Notes: a model not told the origin generated them from the sequence alone. Numbered from the stretch's first letter, positions 9,100 through 17,941 are shown. The stretch is DNA of 45,248 nt from Candidatus Phocaeicola excrementigallinarum (GCA_019120125.1 DWVR01000058.1:1-45248); one strand, 5' to 3'. Translations and numbers: made by a program.

Positions 9100-11841
9100 T
9101 CATTTCCCGTTTTTCCGTTTCAGAAAATCGGTAGGACTTTCCCCAAAATAGTCCTTATAACAACGGGTAAAATATGAAGGCGAGCTGAATCCCACTTCAT
9201 ACGTGATTTCGGCCACGGTCTTTTCAGTAGAAGCCAACAGTGAAGAGGCCTTCTTCAGGCGTGCGATACGGAGCAGCTCATTCGGGGAATATCCGGTCAG
9301 CGCCTTGGTCTTCCGGTAAAGCTGCACGCGCCCCAAGCCCATTTCGGTGCCCAGGTCCTCCACGCTCAGTTCCGAATCGCCCATTCTCGCCTCAATCAAC
9401 TCATGAAGCTTGTCGACAAACCCCTTGTCCACCTTTCCCAACGGAACGTCCTGCACGGTAGAAGCACGGTCACTGAAAAACGACTTCAGACGCTTGTGAT
9501 TGTCTATCAGATTGCGCAGACGGGTCTGAAGCAGTTTCGCGCTGAAAGGCTTTGTCAGATAAGAATCCGCCCCACATTCATACCCCTTTATTTTCTGCTC
9601 GTCCATCGCATATGCGGTCAGCATCATCACCGGGATATGTGAGGTCTGCATCTCGCTCTTCAGCCTCCGGCAACATTCCATTCCGTCCATCACGGGCATC
9701 ATCACGTCGCAGACAATGGCATCGGGCACATACTTCATGGCCTGCTTCAGCCCCTCCTGCCCGTTGACCGCCTCAACCACCGTGTATTGCTGCTGGAGCA
9801 ACATCCGCACATAATCCCTGATGGCCTGATTGTCATCAATGACCAGCACAGTTTCCTTATTCTCCTTTTCCACTTTTTCCTCCGCCTGACTCACCGTCTC
9901 CAGATCCGCGTCAAGCACCGCTCCCTCTTGCAGGTTCGTCAGGATCGCATTCCGTTCCAGCCCCTCGGCCAATGTCCCGGCCTGCCTCATCGGCATTTCA
10001 ATGATAAAGGCCGTACCTTTCTTCTCACCGCTTTCCACACGGATTTCCCCATGATGCATCTCCACGAAAGCCTTCACCAAGGCCAGGCCGATTCCCGAAC
10101 CGGCATGATGCACGTCAATCTGATAGAAACGCTCAAAGATGTGCCGCACATGTTCGGCCGACATCCCGATGCCTGTATCCGAGACCTGCAGGCGCAACCA
10201 ATCATCCTGATTACGGGTAAAACGCGACAAGTCCACCTTTATCTTTCCATTCTCAGGCGTGAACTTGAAAGCGTTCGAAAGCAGATTATAGGTAATGCGT
10301 TCCAGCTTTTCCGCATCGGCTATCATGACATACCCCTGCGGCGCATCGTCCGCCACCACTTCAAAATGAATATGCTTGCGGAACGACAAGGTACGGAAAG
10401 CTTCGGTCCACTCTTCCATCTCCTTCCGGATGTCAAATTCCGAAAGATGGAGACCCAACTTGCCGTTCTCGAACTTGCGGAAATCCAATATCTGGTTGAT
10501 GAGACGCAGAAGCACCACCACATTCTTATGCACGATATGAAGCAACGAGCGCTCACGCTCGTCCAGATTGCGGCTCTCCATCAGCTGGTTCACCGGATCG
10601 GCAATCAATGTAAGCGGTGTACGGAAATCGTGCGACACGTTCGTAAAGAACGCCAGCTTGGCATGCGTGGCCTCCTCCAGCTTGTGCGAAAGGTCAATCA
10701 GCTGGTCACGCTGTTCCTCCAGTTTCGTTTTCTGGGCCGAAAGTTCCGCATTCAAACGGTTCTTGGTCCAGAAAGCCCTCACCACAAACACCAGCAGCAG
10801 AGCCACCAGCAACAGGATAACGACACAGGCATACAGAAACATTCTTTGGGCGGAATAGCGCAGGAAATAGATGTCCAGCTTCTTGTTCAGATACTCTATC
10901 TTCCGATCCAGCTCGAAAATATGCTCCGTCTGCATCTTCATCACGCGGGCATTCGACTTGTCGACCAAAGCCGTGTTCAGTCTCGTTTCCCGGCTGTACG
11001 GCTTTCCCTCCAGAATATTCATCACCACCTGCATCACCTTGTCGCCCGAGGTCGGATAAATGAAAGTGGCCTCCAGCTCACCGTCCGCCACGCTTTCCAC
11101 CCCATATCCTTCGCCCGACACGGCATCAATGCCCACAAACAACATTTCCTTTTCCCGCCCGTGTCTCACGGCCGAACGGTAAGCACCGATGGCCATACGG
11201 TCGTTCTGCGCGAACACCACGTCGATATGCTGATGATTCCTGAATATCGTGTCGAGCACATTCTCCGCCACTTCCTGGAAAAAACCCGCGTCGGCCGAGG
11301 CCAAAACCCGGATGCCGGGCGACGAGGACAAGGCGTCAATGAATCCCCTATGCCTCTCCACCGCGGAAGTAGACCTGCGCAGACCGGTGATTTCCACCAC
11401 ATTTCCCTTGCCGTGCAGACGGTTGACTATGTATGTGCCCGCCCGCCGTCCGATATCATAATTGTCCGCCCCTACATAAGCCGTATATTTGTCCGAATGG
11501 ATCTTGCGGTCGACCAATATGACAGGGATTCCGGCATCATACGCTTTCCCGATAACCGGAGCGATCGCGTCGGCCTCATTGGGCGACACCACCAGCGCGT
11601 CGACCTTCTGCCTGATAAACGCTTCAATGTCCTCTATCTGACGGTCGTTGTCATCCTTGGCAGTACGTATGCTGACCGTGGTTCCCGGATAAAACAAGGC
11701 CTCCCGAAGAATCTCCTTGTTCATCTGCGCACGCCATTCGTCATCACTGCACTGGGATACGCCGACCACCACTTTTTTTTCACTGCTGGAACAGGCCGAA
11801 AGAACCAGCAATGACAATATCAAGGTAAAAACGGTTTTCAT
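9100..11841 (-). CDS. Hybrid two-component system sensor/regulator, probable fructose sensor
   Basis: The single 913-residue protein joins a sugar sensor, kinase, receiver and DNA-binding domain. Residues 23-300 form a LacI/periplasmic-binding-protein type domain (VVVGVSQC, ALVVSPNEADA, VILVDRKI, VVFAQNDRMAIGAY). One membrane span lies at about 334-356. The histidine kinase follows: phospho-acceptor H404 in FFTNVSHDFRTPL, N-box near 519-523, and G-boxes DTGIGM and GSGIGLAL. The receiver domain has phospho-acceptor D712 in CDVMMPVMDG and K764 in LTKPF. An AraC-type helix-turn-helix covers about 815-908. The architecture matches B. thetaiotaomicron BT1754, the fructose-binding regulator of its fructan locus, which supports the same role here (inference from architecture and context). 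The leader ends LLVLSAC, a lipobox-like sequence. A -7 element is at 11861-11868. Confidence 0.93.
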   Translation of the reverse strand: MKTVFTLILSLLVLSACSSSEKKVVVGVSQCSDDEWRAQMNKEILREALFYPGTTVSIRTAKDDNDRQIEDIEAFIRQKVDALVVSPNEADAIAPVIGKAYDAGIPVILVDRKIHSDKYTAYVGADNYDIGRRAGTYIVNRLHGKGNVVEITGLRRSTSAVERHRGFIDALSSSPGIRVLASADAGFFQEVAENVLDTIFRNHQHIDVVFAQNDRMAIGAYRSAVRHGREKEMLFVGIDAVSGEGYGVESVADGELEATFIYPTSGDKVMQVVMNILEGKPYSRETRLNTALVDKSNARVMKMQTEHIFELDRKIEYLNKKLDIYFLRYSAQRMFLYACVVILLLVALLLVFVVRAFWTKNRLNAELSAQKTKLEEQRDQLIDLSHKLEEATHAKLAFFTNVSHDFRTPLTLIADPVNQLMESRNLDERERSLLHIVHKNVVVLLRLINQILDFRKFENGKLGLHLSEFDIRKEMEEWTEAFRTLSFRKHIHFEVVADDAPQGYVMIADAEKLERITYNLLSNAFKFTPENGKIKVDLSRFTRNQDDWLRLQVSDTGIGMSAEHVRHIFERFYQIDVHHAGSGIGLALVKAFVEMHHGEIRVESGEKKGTAFIIEMPMRQAGTLAEGLERNAILTNLQEGAVLDADLETVSQAEEKVEKENKETVLVIDDNQAIRDYVRMLLQQQYTVVEAVNGQEGLKQAMKYVPDAIVCDVMMPVMDGMECCRRLKSEMQTSHIPVMMLTAYAMDEQKIKGYECGADSYLTKPFSAKLLQTRLRNLIDNHKRLKSFFSDRASTVQDVPLGKVDKGFVDKLHELIEARMGDSELSVEDLGTEMGLGRVQLYRKTKALTGYSPNELLRIARLKKASSLLASTEKTVAEITYEVGFSSPSYFTRCYKDYFGESPTDFLKRKNGK

Positions 11842-11860
11842 GGTATCTGATTTTAAAGCG

Positions 11861-11868
11861 CAAAACTA
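11861..11868 (-). promoter_or_regulatory. -7 element for the HTCS gene
   Basis: The plus strand CAAAACTA is TAGTTTTG on the minus strand, 20 bp before the ATG at 11841, implying a very short leader. Confidence 0.5.
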
Positions 11869-11906
11869 TAAAATAAACGGGAAATTCCCAAACAGGACCA
11901 CCCGCC

Positions 11907-12851
11907 CTAGCCCCTCAGCAGACTGGCCACAGCCGTCCGATAGGTATCCAGCTTTGTGGCCTTATGGATTGCCTTCCGCGCCTTACGGTCAGCGTCGGGC
12001 AGAAGATATTCCCAAAAAGCCTTCATCTTCAGCAACAATTGCGCGTCACCGCCCTGCAGTTGCTTGGAGTAGGCATCAAAAACCATCTCATGCAACTTCC
12101 GGACTCGTTCCATCTTGTCGCCCTCCTCCAACGGATGCCCCTGAAAATATTCTACGGCCAGCGCGGGATTCCCCAACAAGCCACGCCCGACCACCACGCC
12201 CGACAGACGGGGAAAACGGATACGGATCTCCTCTATGTCAGCCACAGTCATCAGGTCACCGTTATAAAAAAGCGGCTTCTCACATGCTTCATAAAAGGCA
12301 GAGAAAGCGTCCATGTCGGTCTCCCCCTTATATTGCTGTTTCCCCAACCGGGGATGCAACACGATGTGCGACAAAGGCAGTCGGTTGAGCAAGGGAAGGA
12401 GCCGGAGACATTCCTGAGGGTCATCCCATCCCAACCTCAGTTTTACTGATACGGCTATCTGCGGAAAACGTTCCACCAGATCCGTCAGCACCTCCTCCAC
12501 CTCCTCGGGAAAAGGCAGCATCCCTGCCCCGTTATGTCTTTTCGCCAGCATCGGAAAAGGACAGCCCAGATTCAGGTCCGCCTCACGATAGCCTTTCTCC
12601 GCGAAATGTTCCATTATCCGTTCCGCCTTGTCCTGCCCGGAAGCTATCAGCTGGGGGATCAGTCTCACTCCGGCATTGTTGTCCGGATCTATGTCACGCA
12701 CATCCTTGCGGCGTATCTCGCCATGCTCTATTCTCACAAAAGGAGAATAATAACAGTCCACACCCCCGAAAAGAAGCGCGTGCGCCCGGCGGTATATTGC
12801 GTCGGTATATCCCTGCAAGGGAGAAAACTGTATAGAAAAAGTACTCTGCAT
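11907..12851 (-). CDS. dus: tRNA-dihydrouridine synthase
   Basis: The 314-residue flavoenzyme reduces specific uridines in tRNA to dihydrouridine. Visible family features are the N-terminal FSPLQGYTDAIYRR, the catalytic cysteine in ADLNLGCPFPMLAKRHNGAG, the strand SVKLRLGWDD, the flavin-phosphate region NGDLMTVADIEEI, and VVVGRGLLGNP. A longer frame reaching 13079 would add 76 residues with no homology, crossing the promoter at 12878-12885, so I take the ATG at 12851. It has no obvious link to fructan use, yet it sits between the HTCS and the rest of the fructan locus. Confidence 0.92.
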   Translation of the reverse strand: MQSTFSIQFSPLQGYTDAIYRRAHALLFGGVDCYYSPFVRIEHGEIRRKDVRDIDPDNNAGVRLIPQLIASGQDKAERIMEHFAEKGYREADLNLGCPFPMLAKRHNGAGMLPFPEEVEEVLTDLVERFPQIAVSVKLRLGWDDPQECLRLLPLLNRLPLSHIVLHPRLGKQQYKGETDMDAFSAFYEACEKPLFYNGDLMTVADIEEIRIRFPRLSGVVVGRGLLGNPALAVEYFQGHPLEEGDKMERVRKLHEMVFDAYSKQLQGGDAQLLLKMKAFWEYLLPDADRKARKAIHKATKLDTYRTAVASLLRG

Positions 12852-12877
12852 CGAAATTTCCAAATAAATTATATCCG

Positions 12878-12885
12878 CAAAGTTA
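12878..12885 (-). promoter_or_regulatory. -7 element for dus
   Basis: The plus strand CAAAGTTA is TAACTTTG on the minus strand, 27 bp upstream of the chosen dus ATG. It lies inside the longer dus frame, which argues against the longer start. Confidence 0.55.
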
Positions 12886-12970
12886 TAAATATTATCGGAA
12901 CCTCGCAACGGATACGGAAACACAGCCTGCCAAATGAAAGAGCCATGATACGGGAAGAAGAAAAATTCAG

Positions 12971-12978
12971 TATATTTG
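12971..12978 (+). promoter_or_regulatory. -7 element for the DUF4833 gene
   Basis: TATATTTG matches TAnnTTTG and lies 28 bp before the ATG at 13006. With 12878-12885 it makes a divergent promoter region between dus and this gene. Confidence 0.6.
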
Positions 12979-13005
12979 CACCGACAATTCAAAAACACAT
13001 CAACA

Positions 13006-13533
13006 ATGAGACAAGACAAGTTCTTTACATTCCTCCTGTTTTTCATGCTTTTATCCTTCTGCAGACTGCAGGCGGACACTCCCCAAGGAAACCTTTACCT
13101 GACCCCACAACGTCTTTTCCATATCTCCAGAAGCATCAACAAGAATCTGGTATGCTATGACGCCAATCTGGTCAACGGGAAACTGGACACCGAAAAGCCG
13201 CTGAACGTATATTGGGTGAACCGCGAGGAACGTATGGGCGAGAAAAACGGACTAAGCTTCTTCCAACGGAAAATGGCCTACGGATACAAGGTGGTGGCAA
13301 AAGGAAACGGCTCCAGCACGGTCACCCTCACCGCCTATTCAGGCCGCAAACTGGAAATCTGCCAGCAAGGCTCACACTACATCTGCCGGGCCGTCATCAA
13401 CGGCAAACCGTCCGTGCTGAAGTATCTGTACGTGAAAGTAAGCGACCACAACCCTCTTGGCGTAGACTATGTGGAGCTTCATGGAGTGACTCTCTCCGGC
13501 AACGAGGAAGTCACGGAGAGAATCATGAACTGA
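13006..13533 (+). CDS. DUF4833 domain protein, exported
   Basis: The 175-residue product has a signal peptide (MRQDKFFTFLLFFMLLSFC, cleavage near LQA). The mature part looks like the DUF4833 family: LFHISRSINKNLVCYDANL, then NVYWVNREE, a beta-rich body, and the strand YLYVKVSDHNPLGVDYVELHG. The family function is not known to me. I chose the ATG at 13006 rather than the in-frame one at 12976 because the latter overlaps the -7 element. It is one of the few plus-strand genes in the window and interrupts the minus-strand fructan locus. No T-rich terminator follows; the next structure is the inverted repeat at 13592-13681. Confidence 0.75.
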   Translation: MRQDKFFTFLLFFMLLSFCRLQADTPQGNLYLTPQRLFHISRSINKNLVCYDANLVNGKLDTEKPLNVYWVNREERMGEKNGLSFFQRKMAYGYKVVAKGNGSSTVTLTAYSGRKLEICQQGSHYICRAVINGKPSVLKYLYVKVSDHNPLGVDYVELHGVTLSGNEEVTERIMN

Positions 13534-13591
13534 CAGACTGACCCCTTTCCGGAACCTCCAAAAAATCTTTCCGGAAACCTCTTGACGAAAA

Positions 13592-13681
13592 CTATAGTCC
13601 GGCCCGTGGACCGTACGGTTCATATCGGTGGACTATACAGACCGCCAGCGTGAACCGTACGGTTCACGGGCTGGACTATAG
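13592..13681. repeat. Large imperfect inverted repeat with internal palindromes
   Basis: Left arm 13592-13623 and right arm 13650-13681 are 32 bp each and complementary except at three positions. Both arms contain ACCGTACGGT, itself a perfect palindrome; in the right arm it extends to GTGAACCGTACGGTTCAC. The outer ends read CTATAGTCC and GGACTATAG. The 26-bp centre carries a further GGACTATA and can form a small CGGT/ACCG stem. It ends 58 bp after the DUF4833 stop and is not followed by a T-run. Confidence 0.8.
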
Positions 13682-13743
13682 AAAACAGACTGACGTTTTC
13701 AATTTATTTCTTCGGAAACATACATTTCATGGCCCGCCCACAC

Positions 13744-13784
13744 AAAAAAATACCGCCCCGCAAGCCGTAACCCCCGGGGCGGTT
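13744..13784 (-). terminator. Rho-independent terminator of the fructokinase operon
   Basis: ACCGCCCC (13752-13759) and GGGGCGGT (13776-13783) form a perfect 8-bp GC-rich stem. On the minus strand it is followed by seven T (A-run 13744-13750). It lies 34 bp after the fructokinase stop and ends the minus-strand fructan operon. Confidence 0.85.
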
Positions 13785-13817
13785 CCACCAATCTCAATAC
13801 CAGCACTTAAACACTTG

Positions 13818-14708
13818 TCATCCCAGTCTTTCCTTCAAGTAATCCGGAAGCACGGGCATCGCGCCGTTCTGCGTGCATACGAATCCGGACACGTCCACAG
13901 CCAGCTTATGGGCCTCAGGCACAGACTTTCCTTTCAGAATGGCCGACACGAACGAGGCCGTAAACGAATCGCCCGCACCTACCGTATCCGCCACCTCCAC
14001 CTTCGGAGTCTCCACAAACGAGACGTTACCCGGCGTAAACACGTAGCTTCCGTTCACTCCGCACGTCAGAATCAGCATCTTCAGATTATATTTGGCCAGA
14101 AGGATCCAGCACTTGTCCTGCAGGTCAATGCCCGGATATCCGAACATACGGCTGATGGTTACAAGTTCCTCATCATTGATCTTCAATATATTGCACTTAC
14201 ACATGGAATTACACAGGATTTCCTTCGTATAAAAGCCCTGACGCAGGTTAATGTCGAAGATCTTATACTGTCCTTCCCCGTCGGGCATCGCATCAAGGAA
14301 GCGGTTGATGGTCTCGCGCGAAACCACACTTCTCTGCGCCAACGAGCCGAAGCAGACCGCACGCGTCTGGCGTGCCAGCCCTTCCAATGCCGGAGTATAA
14401 GGAATGTTGTCCCACGCCACTCCTTCGCGGATATCGTAACACGGAACTCCGTTACGGTCAAGCTGCACCAGCACCGTACCCGTAGGATAAGGGACGGTCT
14501 CTATCATGCAGTTCAGTTTCTTTTCGCGGAAATTGTCCATGATCTCCGCCCCCAGCTCGTCATCGCCCACCGCACTCACCACACGGCTGTCGAGTCCAAA
14601 CTGGGATATATGGTACGCAAAATTGGCAGGTGCCCCACCTATCTTCTTTCCTTCGGGCAGCATGTCCCACAATGCCTCGCCCATTCCTACTACAAATGTG
14701 TTGTTCAT
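13818..14708 (-). CDS. Fructokinase, PfkB family
   Basis: The 296-residue product is a PfkB-type sugar kinase that should phosphorylate cytoplasmic fructose with ATP. It shows the N-terminal signature GGAPANFAYHIS (24-35), the substrate-binding ADLN-like region replaced by FDINLRQ (151-157), and the C-terminal PfkB signature DTVGAGDSFT (241-250), whose D247 is the expected catalytic base. The gene lies 11 bp after the MFS transporter on the same strand, between that carrier and a strong terminator. The order kinase-transporter-GH32-SusD-SusC matches the fructan locus of B. thetaiotaomicron (BT1757 is the kinase there). I leave the symbol blank because only the context separates fructokinase from other PfkB sugar kinases. 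Confidence 0.9.
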   Translation of the reverse strand: MNNTFVVGMGEALWDMLPEGKKIGGAPANFAYHISQFGLDSRVVSAVGDDELGAEIMDNFREKKLNCMIETVPYPTGTVLVQLDRNGVPCYDIREGVAWDNIPYTPALEGLARQTRAVCFGSLAQRSVVSRETINRFLDAMPDGEGQYKIFDINLRQGFYTKEILCNSMCKCNILKINDEELVTISRMFGYPGIDLQDKCWILLAKYNLKMLILTCGVNGSYVFTPGNVSFVETPKVEVADTVGAGDSFTASFVSAILKGKSVPEAHKLAVDVSGFVCTQNGAMPVLPDYLKERLG

Positions 14709-14719
14709 GATAATATGTT

Positions 14720-15883
14720 TTAATGTTTGATTTTCAACGTATAAAGTAAAAGATAAACTACTCCGACGGTCATTACGGCTATGGCACCGTCCTGTCCCAT
14801 TGCGTCACCGGCAAACCCCATCAGCAACGGGAACACCGTACCTCCGAACAAGCCCATCACCATCAGGCCGGACACTTCGTTCTTCTTGTCTGGCCGGGCC
14901 AGCAATGCTTGGGCAAACACGATGGAGAACACGTTGGAGTTGCCGAAACCGATCAGCGCGATGCAGATGTAAATCACCGCCAGCGAATCGAAAGCGAACA
15001 GTCCCGCCATGGCCAGCAACATGCAGCACACACTGATGAGGAAAAACGACCGGGACGACGCCACCCGAAGGATAAACGCTCCCGAAAGGCAGCCCAGCGT
15101 ACGGAAGATGAAGTAAAGGCTCGTGGCGAATCCGGCTTCGGTCAACGTCATCCCCACACGCTCCATCAGGATTTTCGGGGCAGTGGTGTTGGTACCCACA
15201 TCAATCCCCACGTGGCACATGATGCCAAGGAAAGAGAGCAGGATAAACGGCTTGCCGAGCAATTTCAAACAAGCTCCGAAACCGGAAGCGGCATCGGGCT
15301 CCTCCTCTTCAATGGGAGTGGAGGCAAGAAACAGGATGGCAAACACCGCAATCACCATATAAATCGGGAAAAGCACCCTCCAGCCGAGCCCGAAAGTCGG
15401 AATAGCCTGCAACGCGCCCCACATGGCAATATAAGGTGCCAGGAAAGAAGCGATGGCCTTCACAAACTGTCCGAAAGTCAGCGTACTGGCCAGACGATCG
15501 CCCGCGATAATGTTGCTCAACAACGGATTGAGCGAAGTCTGCATCAAAGCATTGCCGATGCCCAGCAGAGAGAACGAACAAAGCATCACTCCATAACTGT
15601 CACCGAATATCGGAATCAGCAGCGAAAGGGCAGTCACCGCCAGACTGAGCAATACCGTATTCTTACGTCCTATCCGGTTCATCAGGATTCCGGTAGGCAC
15701 CGAGAAAATCAGGAACCAGAAAAACACCAGTGAAGGGAAGATGTTGGCCTGCGAGTCGCTCAAGCCCAAGTCGGCCTTCACATAATTTGAAGCGATTCCC
15801 ACCAGGTCGACAAAGCCCATCGCAAAGAAGCAGAGCATCACGGGAATCAGCTTTCCATATTTCATTTTATCATCGGTTGTCAT
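14720..15883 (-). CDS. MFS sugar permease, probable fructose importer
   Basis: The 387-residue product is an inner-membrane major facilitator with about twelve hydrophobic segments. The loop between spans 2 and 3 has the MFS motif GILMNRIGRKNTV. The central loop near residues 190-200 is short and acidic (PIEEEEPDA). The product resembles the glucose/galactose/fucose-type sugar-proton symporters (FGHS type) of Bacteroides. Its place between GH32 and fructokinase, equivalent to BT1758, points to fructose as substrate (inference). A second possible start is the ATG at 15865. The gap to GH32 is 47 bp and holds two tandem copies of AATTAATAGTTA. Confidence 0.88.
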   Translation of the reverse strand: MTTDDKMKYGKLIPVMLCFFAMGFVDLVGIASNYVKADLGLSDSQANIFPSLVFFWFLIFSVPTGILMNRIGRKNTVLLSLAVTALSLLIPIFGDSYGVMLCSFSLLGIGNALMQTSLNPLLSNIIAGDRLASTLTFGQFVKAIASFLAPYIAMWGALQAIPTFGLGWRVLFPIYMVIAVFAILFLASTPIEEEEPDAASGFGACLKLLGKPFILLSFLGIMCHVGIDVGTNTTAPKILMERVGMTLTEAGFATSLYFIFRTLGCLSGAFILRVASSRSFFLISVCCMLLAMAGLFAFDSLAVIYICIALIGFGNSNVFSIVFAQALLARPDKKNEVSGLMVMGLFGGTVFPLLMGFAGDAMGQDGAIAVMTVGVVYLLLYTLKIKH

Positions 15884-15890
15884 GAGACTT

Positions 15891-15916
15891 AATTAATAGT
15901 TAATAATTAATAGTTA
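15891..15916. repeat. Two tandem 12-bp AT-rich repeats
   Basis: AATTAATAGTTA occurs at 15891-15902 and again at 15905-15916, 14 bp apart, in the gap between GH32 and the transporter gene. It may simply be low-complexity leader sequence. Confidence 0.6.
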
Positions 15917-15930
15917 ACATATGGACCTTC

Positions 15931-17751
15931 CTAAAGCTTGTACACCGTAATCGACTTTACGGTATAGCTTCCGCGTCCGGAAACGAACGACATCTTGTTG
16001 TAAGGCTCGGAAGGGAACACCTGATTGGTCATTACAAACTTGCCACCGTCGCCGAAAGCCTCGATGCTTGAACGGTCTATGAACAAGCGCAGACTGATGT
16101 TGTCTGTAGCGGATACGGGAGCGACTGTCACAGCCGGGAAATCCGCGCTGAAATCCACCTTTCCGCTCTCGCTCCGGTCCATCACGAACTGTTCCCGTGG
16201 CACATCATAATACATGTCCACTTTCTCACCCTTGCTGTTCGACAAAGTAAACGCAATGCGCGAGGCCCCGGAGTTCTTGATGGTCATGACAATCTCGTAT
16301 GCGCCTTCATTCCCCTCAAACAGACTTGGAATCTCATACGTGTCGCTTACCTTGAAAGGAGGCACCAGAACCTGCTCTTTCCTTGCCTTTTCCATCTCAG
16401 GAGAAGGAGCGCAACGCAACAGCAGCTCTCCGTCCTTACGATAAAGGCTCAAGTCGCGGGCGATGGTGTTCGAGCCACGGAACTGCAAGGTGGGCAACAC
16501 ACCCTGATACTGCCAGTTGCTCATCCATCCCAATGCCACACAACGTCCGTCGGGCGCGTTGCTGAAAGTGACCGTCGCATAATGGTCCTTTCCCCAGTCC
16601 ATCCATTTGGTCTGTGTCGGCGATTCGTTGACAAACTTCTTTCCGTCGAACGTACCCACAAAATACTGTGCGGCATTTCCACCGAACGGTCCTCCGGGAT
16701 TGATGTTGCAGATCAGCACCCATTTCTTTTCTTTCGTACCTTCCACCGGAAGTTCCACCAAGTCGGGACATTCCCATACGCCTCCGTGAGCACCCTGTTT
16801 CGCGCCGAAACTGCTCTCATACTTCCAGTCTTTCAAATTCTTCGACGAATAGATATCCATCTCCTGCCCGCCTGCCAGAATCATCACCCAATGTTTGCCG
16901 GGTGCATACCAGAACACTTTCGGATCACGGAAATCACGTTTCGCGGAAGTGACCACCGGATTGCCCGTGTATTTGGTGAATGTCTTCCCGTTGTCCGTAC
17001 TGTATGCCATGCTCTGCATCTGCACGTCTCCCCAAGGGCTCGGTTTGGCCGAAGTGTAAAAGGCCACCACCGCTCCCTCGCCGAAGCCGGCCGTATTGTC
17101 ATGGTCCACCACTGAGGAACCGCTGAAGATGCTCCCCCACGCGTCCGGCAAGATGGCATCCCCCTCAAACTTCCAGTTCACAAGGTCTGTAGTCGTCGAG
17201 TGCCCCCATGTCATATTTCCCCATGTGGAACCGTACGGGTTATGCTGGAAATACAGATGCCACACACCGTCCTTGTAGAACATCCCGTTCGGATCGTTCA
17301 TCCAGCCGTATGCGGGAGTGTGGTGGTACACCGGACGAAACTTCTCACGGTTGGTCGTATCAAACGTGTCCGACAGACTTATCTTTTTCCAGCACACAGC
17401 CGACTCCGGCATTCCCTGCACATCGATTGAGATGTCCTGCCCGACGTATGCCGACAAATCCAGGGGTACATAATAATCCACCTTCTCGCGTGCCAGACGC
17501 ACATTGATGACGCTGCCCTCATATTGGTTGTTGACCACAATGTAAAGCTTTCCTTCCGGTGCGTTGTCCTGCACGGGAAGCAACAAATACCGTTTCGCAT
17601 CCTTCACCAGAAGAATATTCTGTTCGCTGGCCAGATGTCGCACGGAGACGGACGGTTCCGCCGCATTCGCCATCGATGCCAGACCGATCAAAGTACACAT
17701 ACAAGCCGTTTTCATGGTACCGGCGATGCCTTGTTTCTTTAATGAAATCAT
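15931..17751 (-). CDS. GH32 fructan hydrolase with N-terminal accessory domain
   Basis: The 606-residue enzyme should hydrolyse beta-fructoside links of inulin, levan or sucrose-type substrates outside the cytoplasm. It has a signal peptide ending near SMANA, an N-terminal beta-rich domain of about 100 residues (DUF4980-like), then a five-bladed beta-propeller with all three GH32 catalytic motifs: WMNDPNG (nucleophile D153), FRDPK (D276, transition-state stabiliser) and ECPD (acid/base E327). A C-terminal beta-sandwich follows, with SIEAFGDGG. Endo or exo action cannot be told from sequence alone. I start at the ATG at 17751; an ATG at 17715 is equally possible and also leaves a leader. This is the only GH32 of the locus in this window. 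Confidence 0.95.
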   Translation of the reverse strand: MISLKKQGIAGTMKTACMCTLIGLASMANAAEPSVSVRHLASEQNILLVKDAKRYLLLPVQDNAPEGKLYIVVNNQYEGSVINVRLAREKVDYYVPLDLSAYVGQDISIDVQGMPESAVCWKKISLSDTFDTTNREKFRPVYHHTPAYGWMNDPNGMFYKDGVWHLYFQHNPYGSTWGNMTWGHSTTTDLVNWKFEGDAILPDAWGSIFSGSSVVDHDNTAGFGEGAVVAFYTSAKPSPWGDVQMQSMAYSTDNGKTFTKYTGNPVVTSAKRDFRDPKVFWYAPGKHWVMILAGGQEMDIYSSKNLKDWKYESSFGAKQGAHGGVWECPDLVELPVEGTKEKKWVLICNINPGGPFGGNAAQYFVGTFDGKKFVNESPTQTKWMDWGKDHYATVTFSNAPDGRCVALGWMSNWQYQGVLPTLQFRGSNTIARDLSLYRKDGELLLRCAPSPEMEKARKEQVLVPPFKVSDTYEIPSLFEGNEGAYEIVMTIKNSGASRIAFTLSNSKGEKVDMYYDVPREQFVMDRSESGKVDFSADFPAVTVAPVSATDNISLRLFIDRSSIEAFGDGGKFVMTNQVFPSEPYNKMSFVSGRGSYTVKSITVYKL

Positions 17752-17813
17752 ATCTTTAAGGTTTTTAGAAGACAAACATTTAAAATTTTCTATCTGTAAA
17801 AGTAGGAAAACGA

Positions 17814-17921
17814 CCTGATTCCATATATCAGAAAAGTTGCATTTACTGGCACTTCTGTTACTGACACACCAAATGAATCATTTATATCCTTACACCTATT
17901 GAATCCCTTCCCGGAATCAGG
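17814..17921. repeat. Long-range 9-bp inverted repeat between GH32 and SusD
   Basis: CCTGATTCC (17814-17822) and GGAATCAGG (17913-17921) are perfectly complementary, 90 bp apart, in the 190-bp gap between susD-like and GH32 genes. No consensus -7 element was found in this gap; the nearest is TACTTTTA on the minus strand (one mismatch). Confidence 0.5.
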
Positions 17922-17941
17922 CCGCATCCAGTCATCTGTCA

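Noticed and set aside
9787-11814. 675-codon plus-strand open frame
   Set aside because: It is antisense to the HTCS gene, which has every expected domain; long antisense frames are common opposite moderately GC-rich genes.
12852-13079. N-terminal extension of dus by 76 residues
   Set aside because: The added residues match nothing in the family, and the stretch contains promoters for both dus and the DUF4833 gene.
13546-13585. Two CTTTCCGGAA-type direct repeats, with a similar sequence at 35359-35375
   Set aside because: Short, low-information matches around the TTCCGGAA palindrome; nothing ties the three places together.
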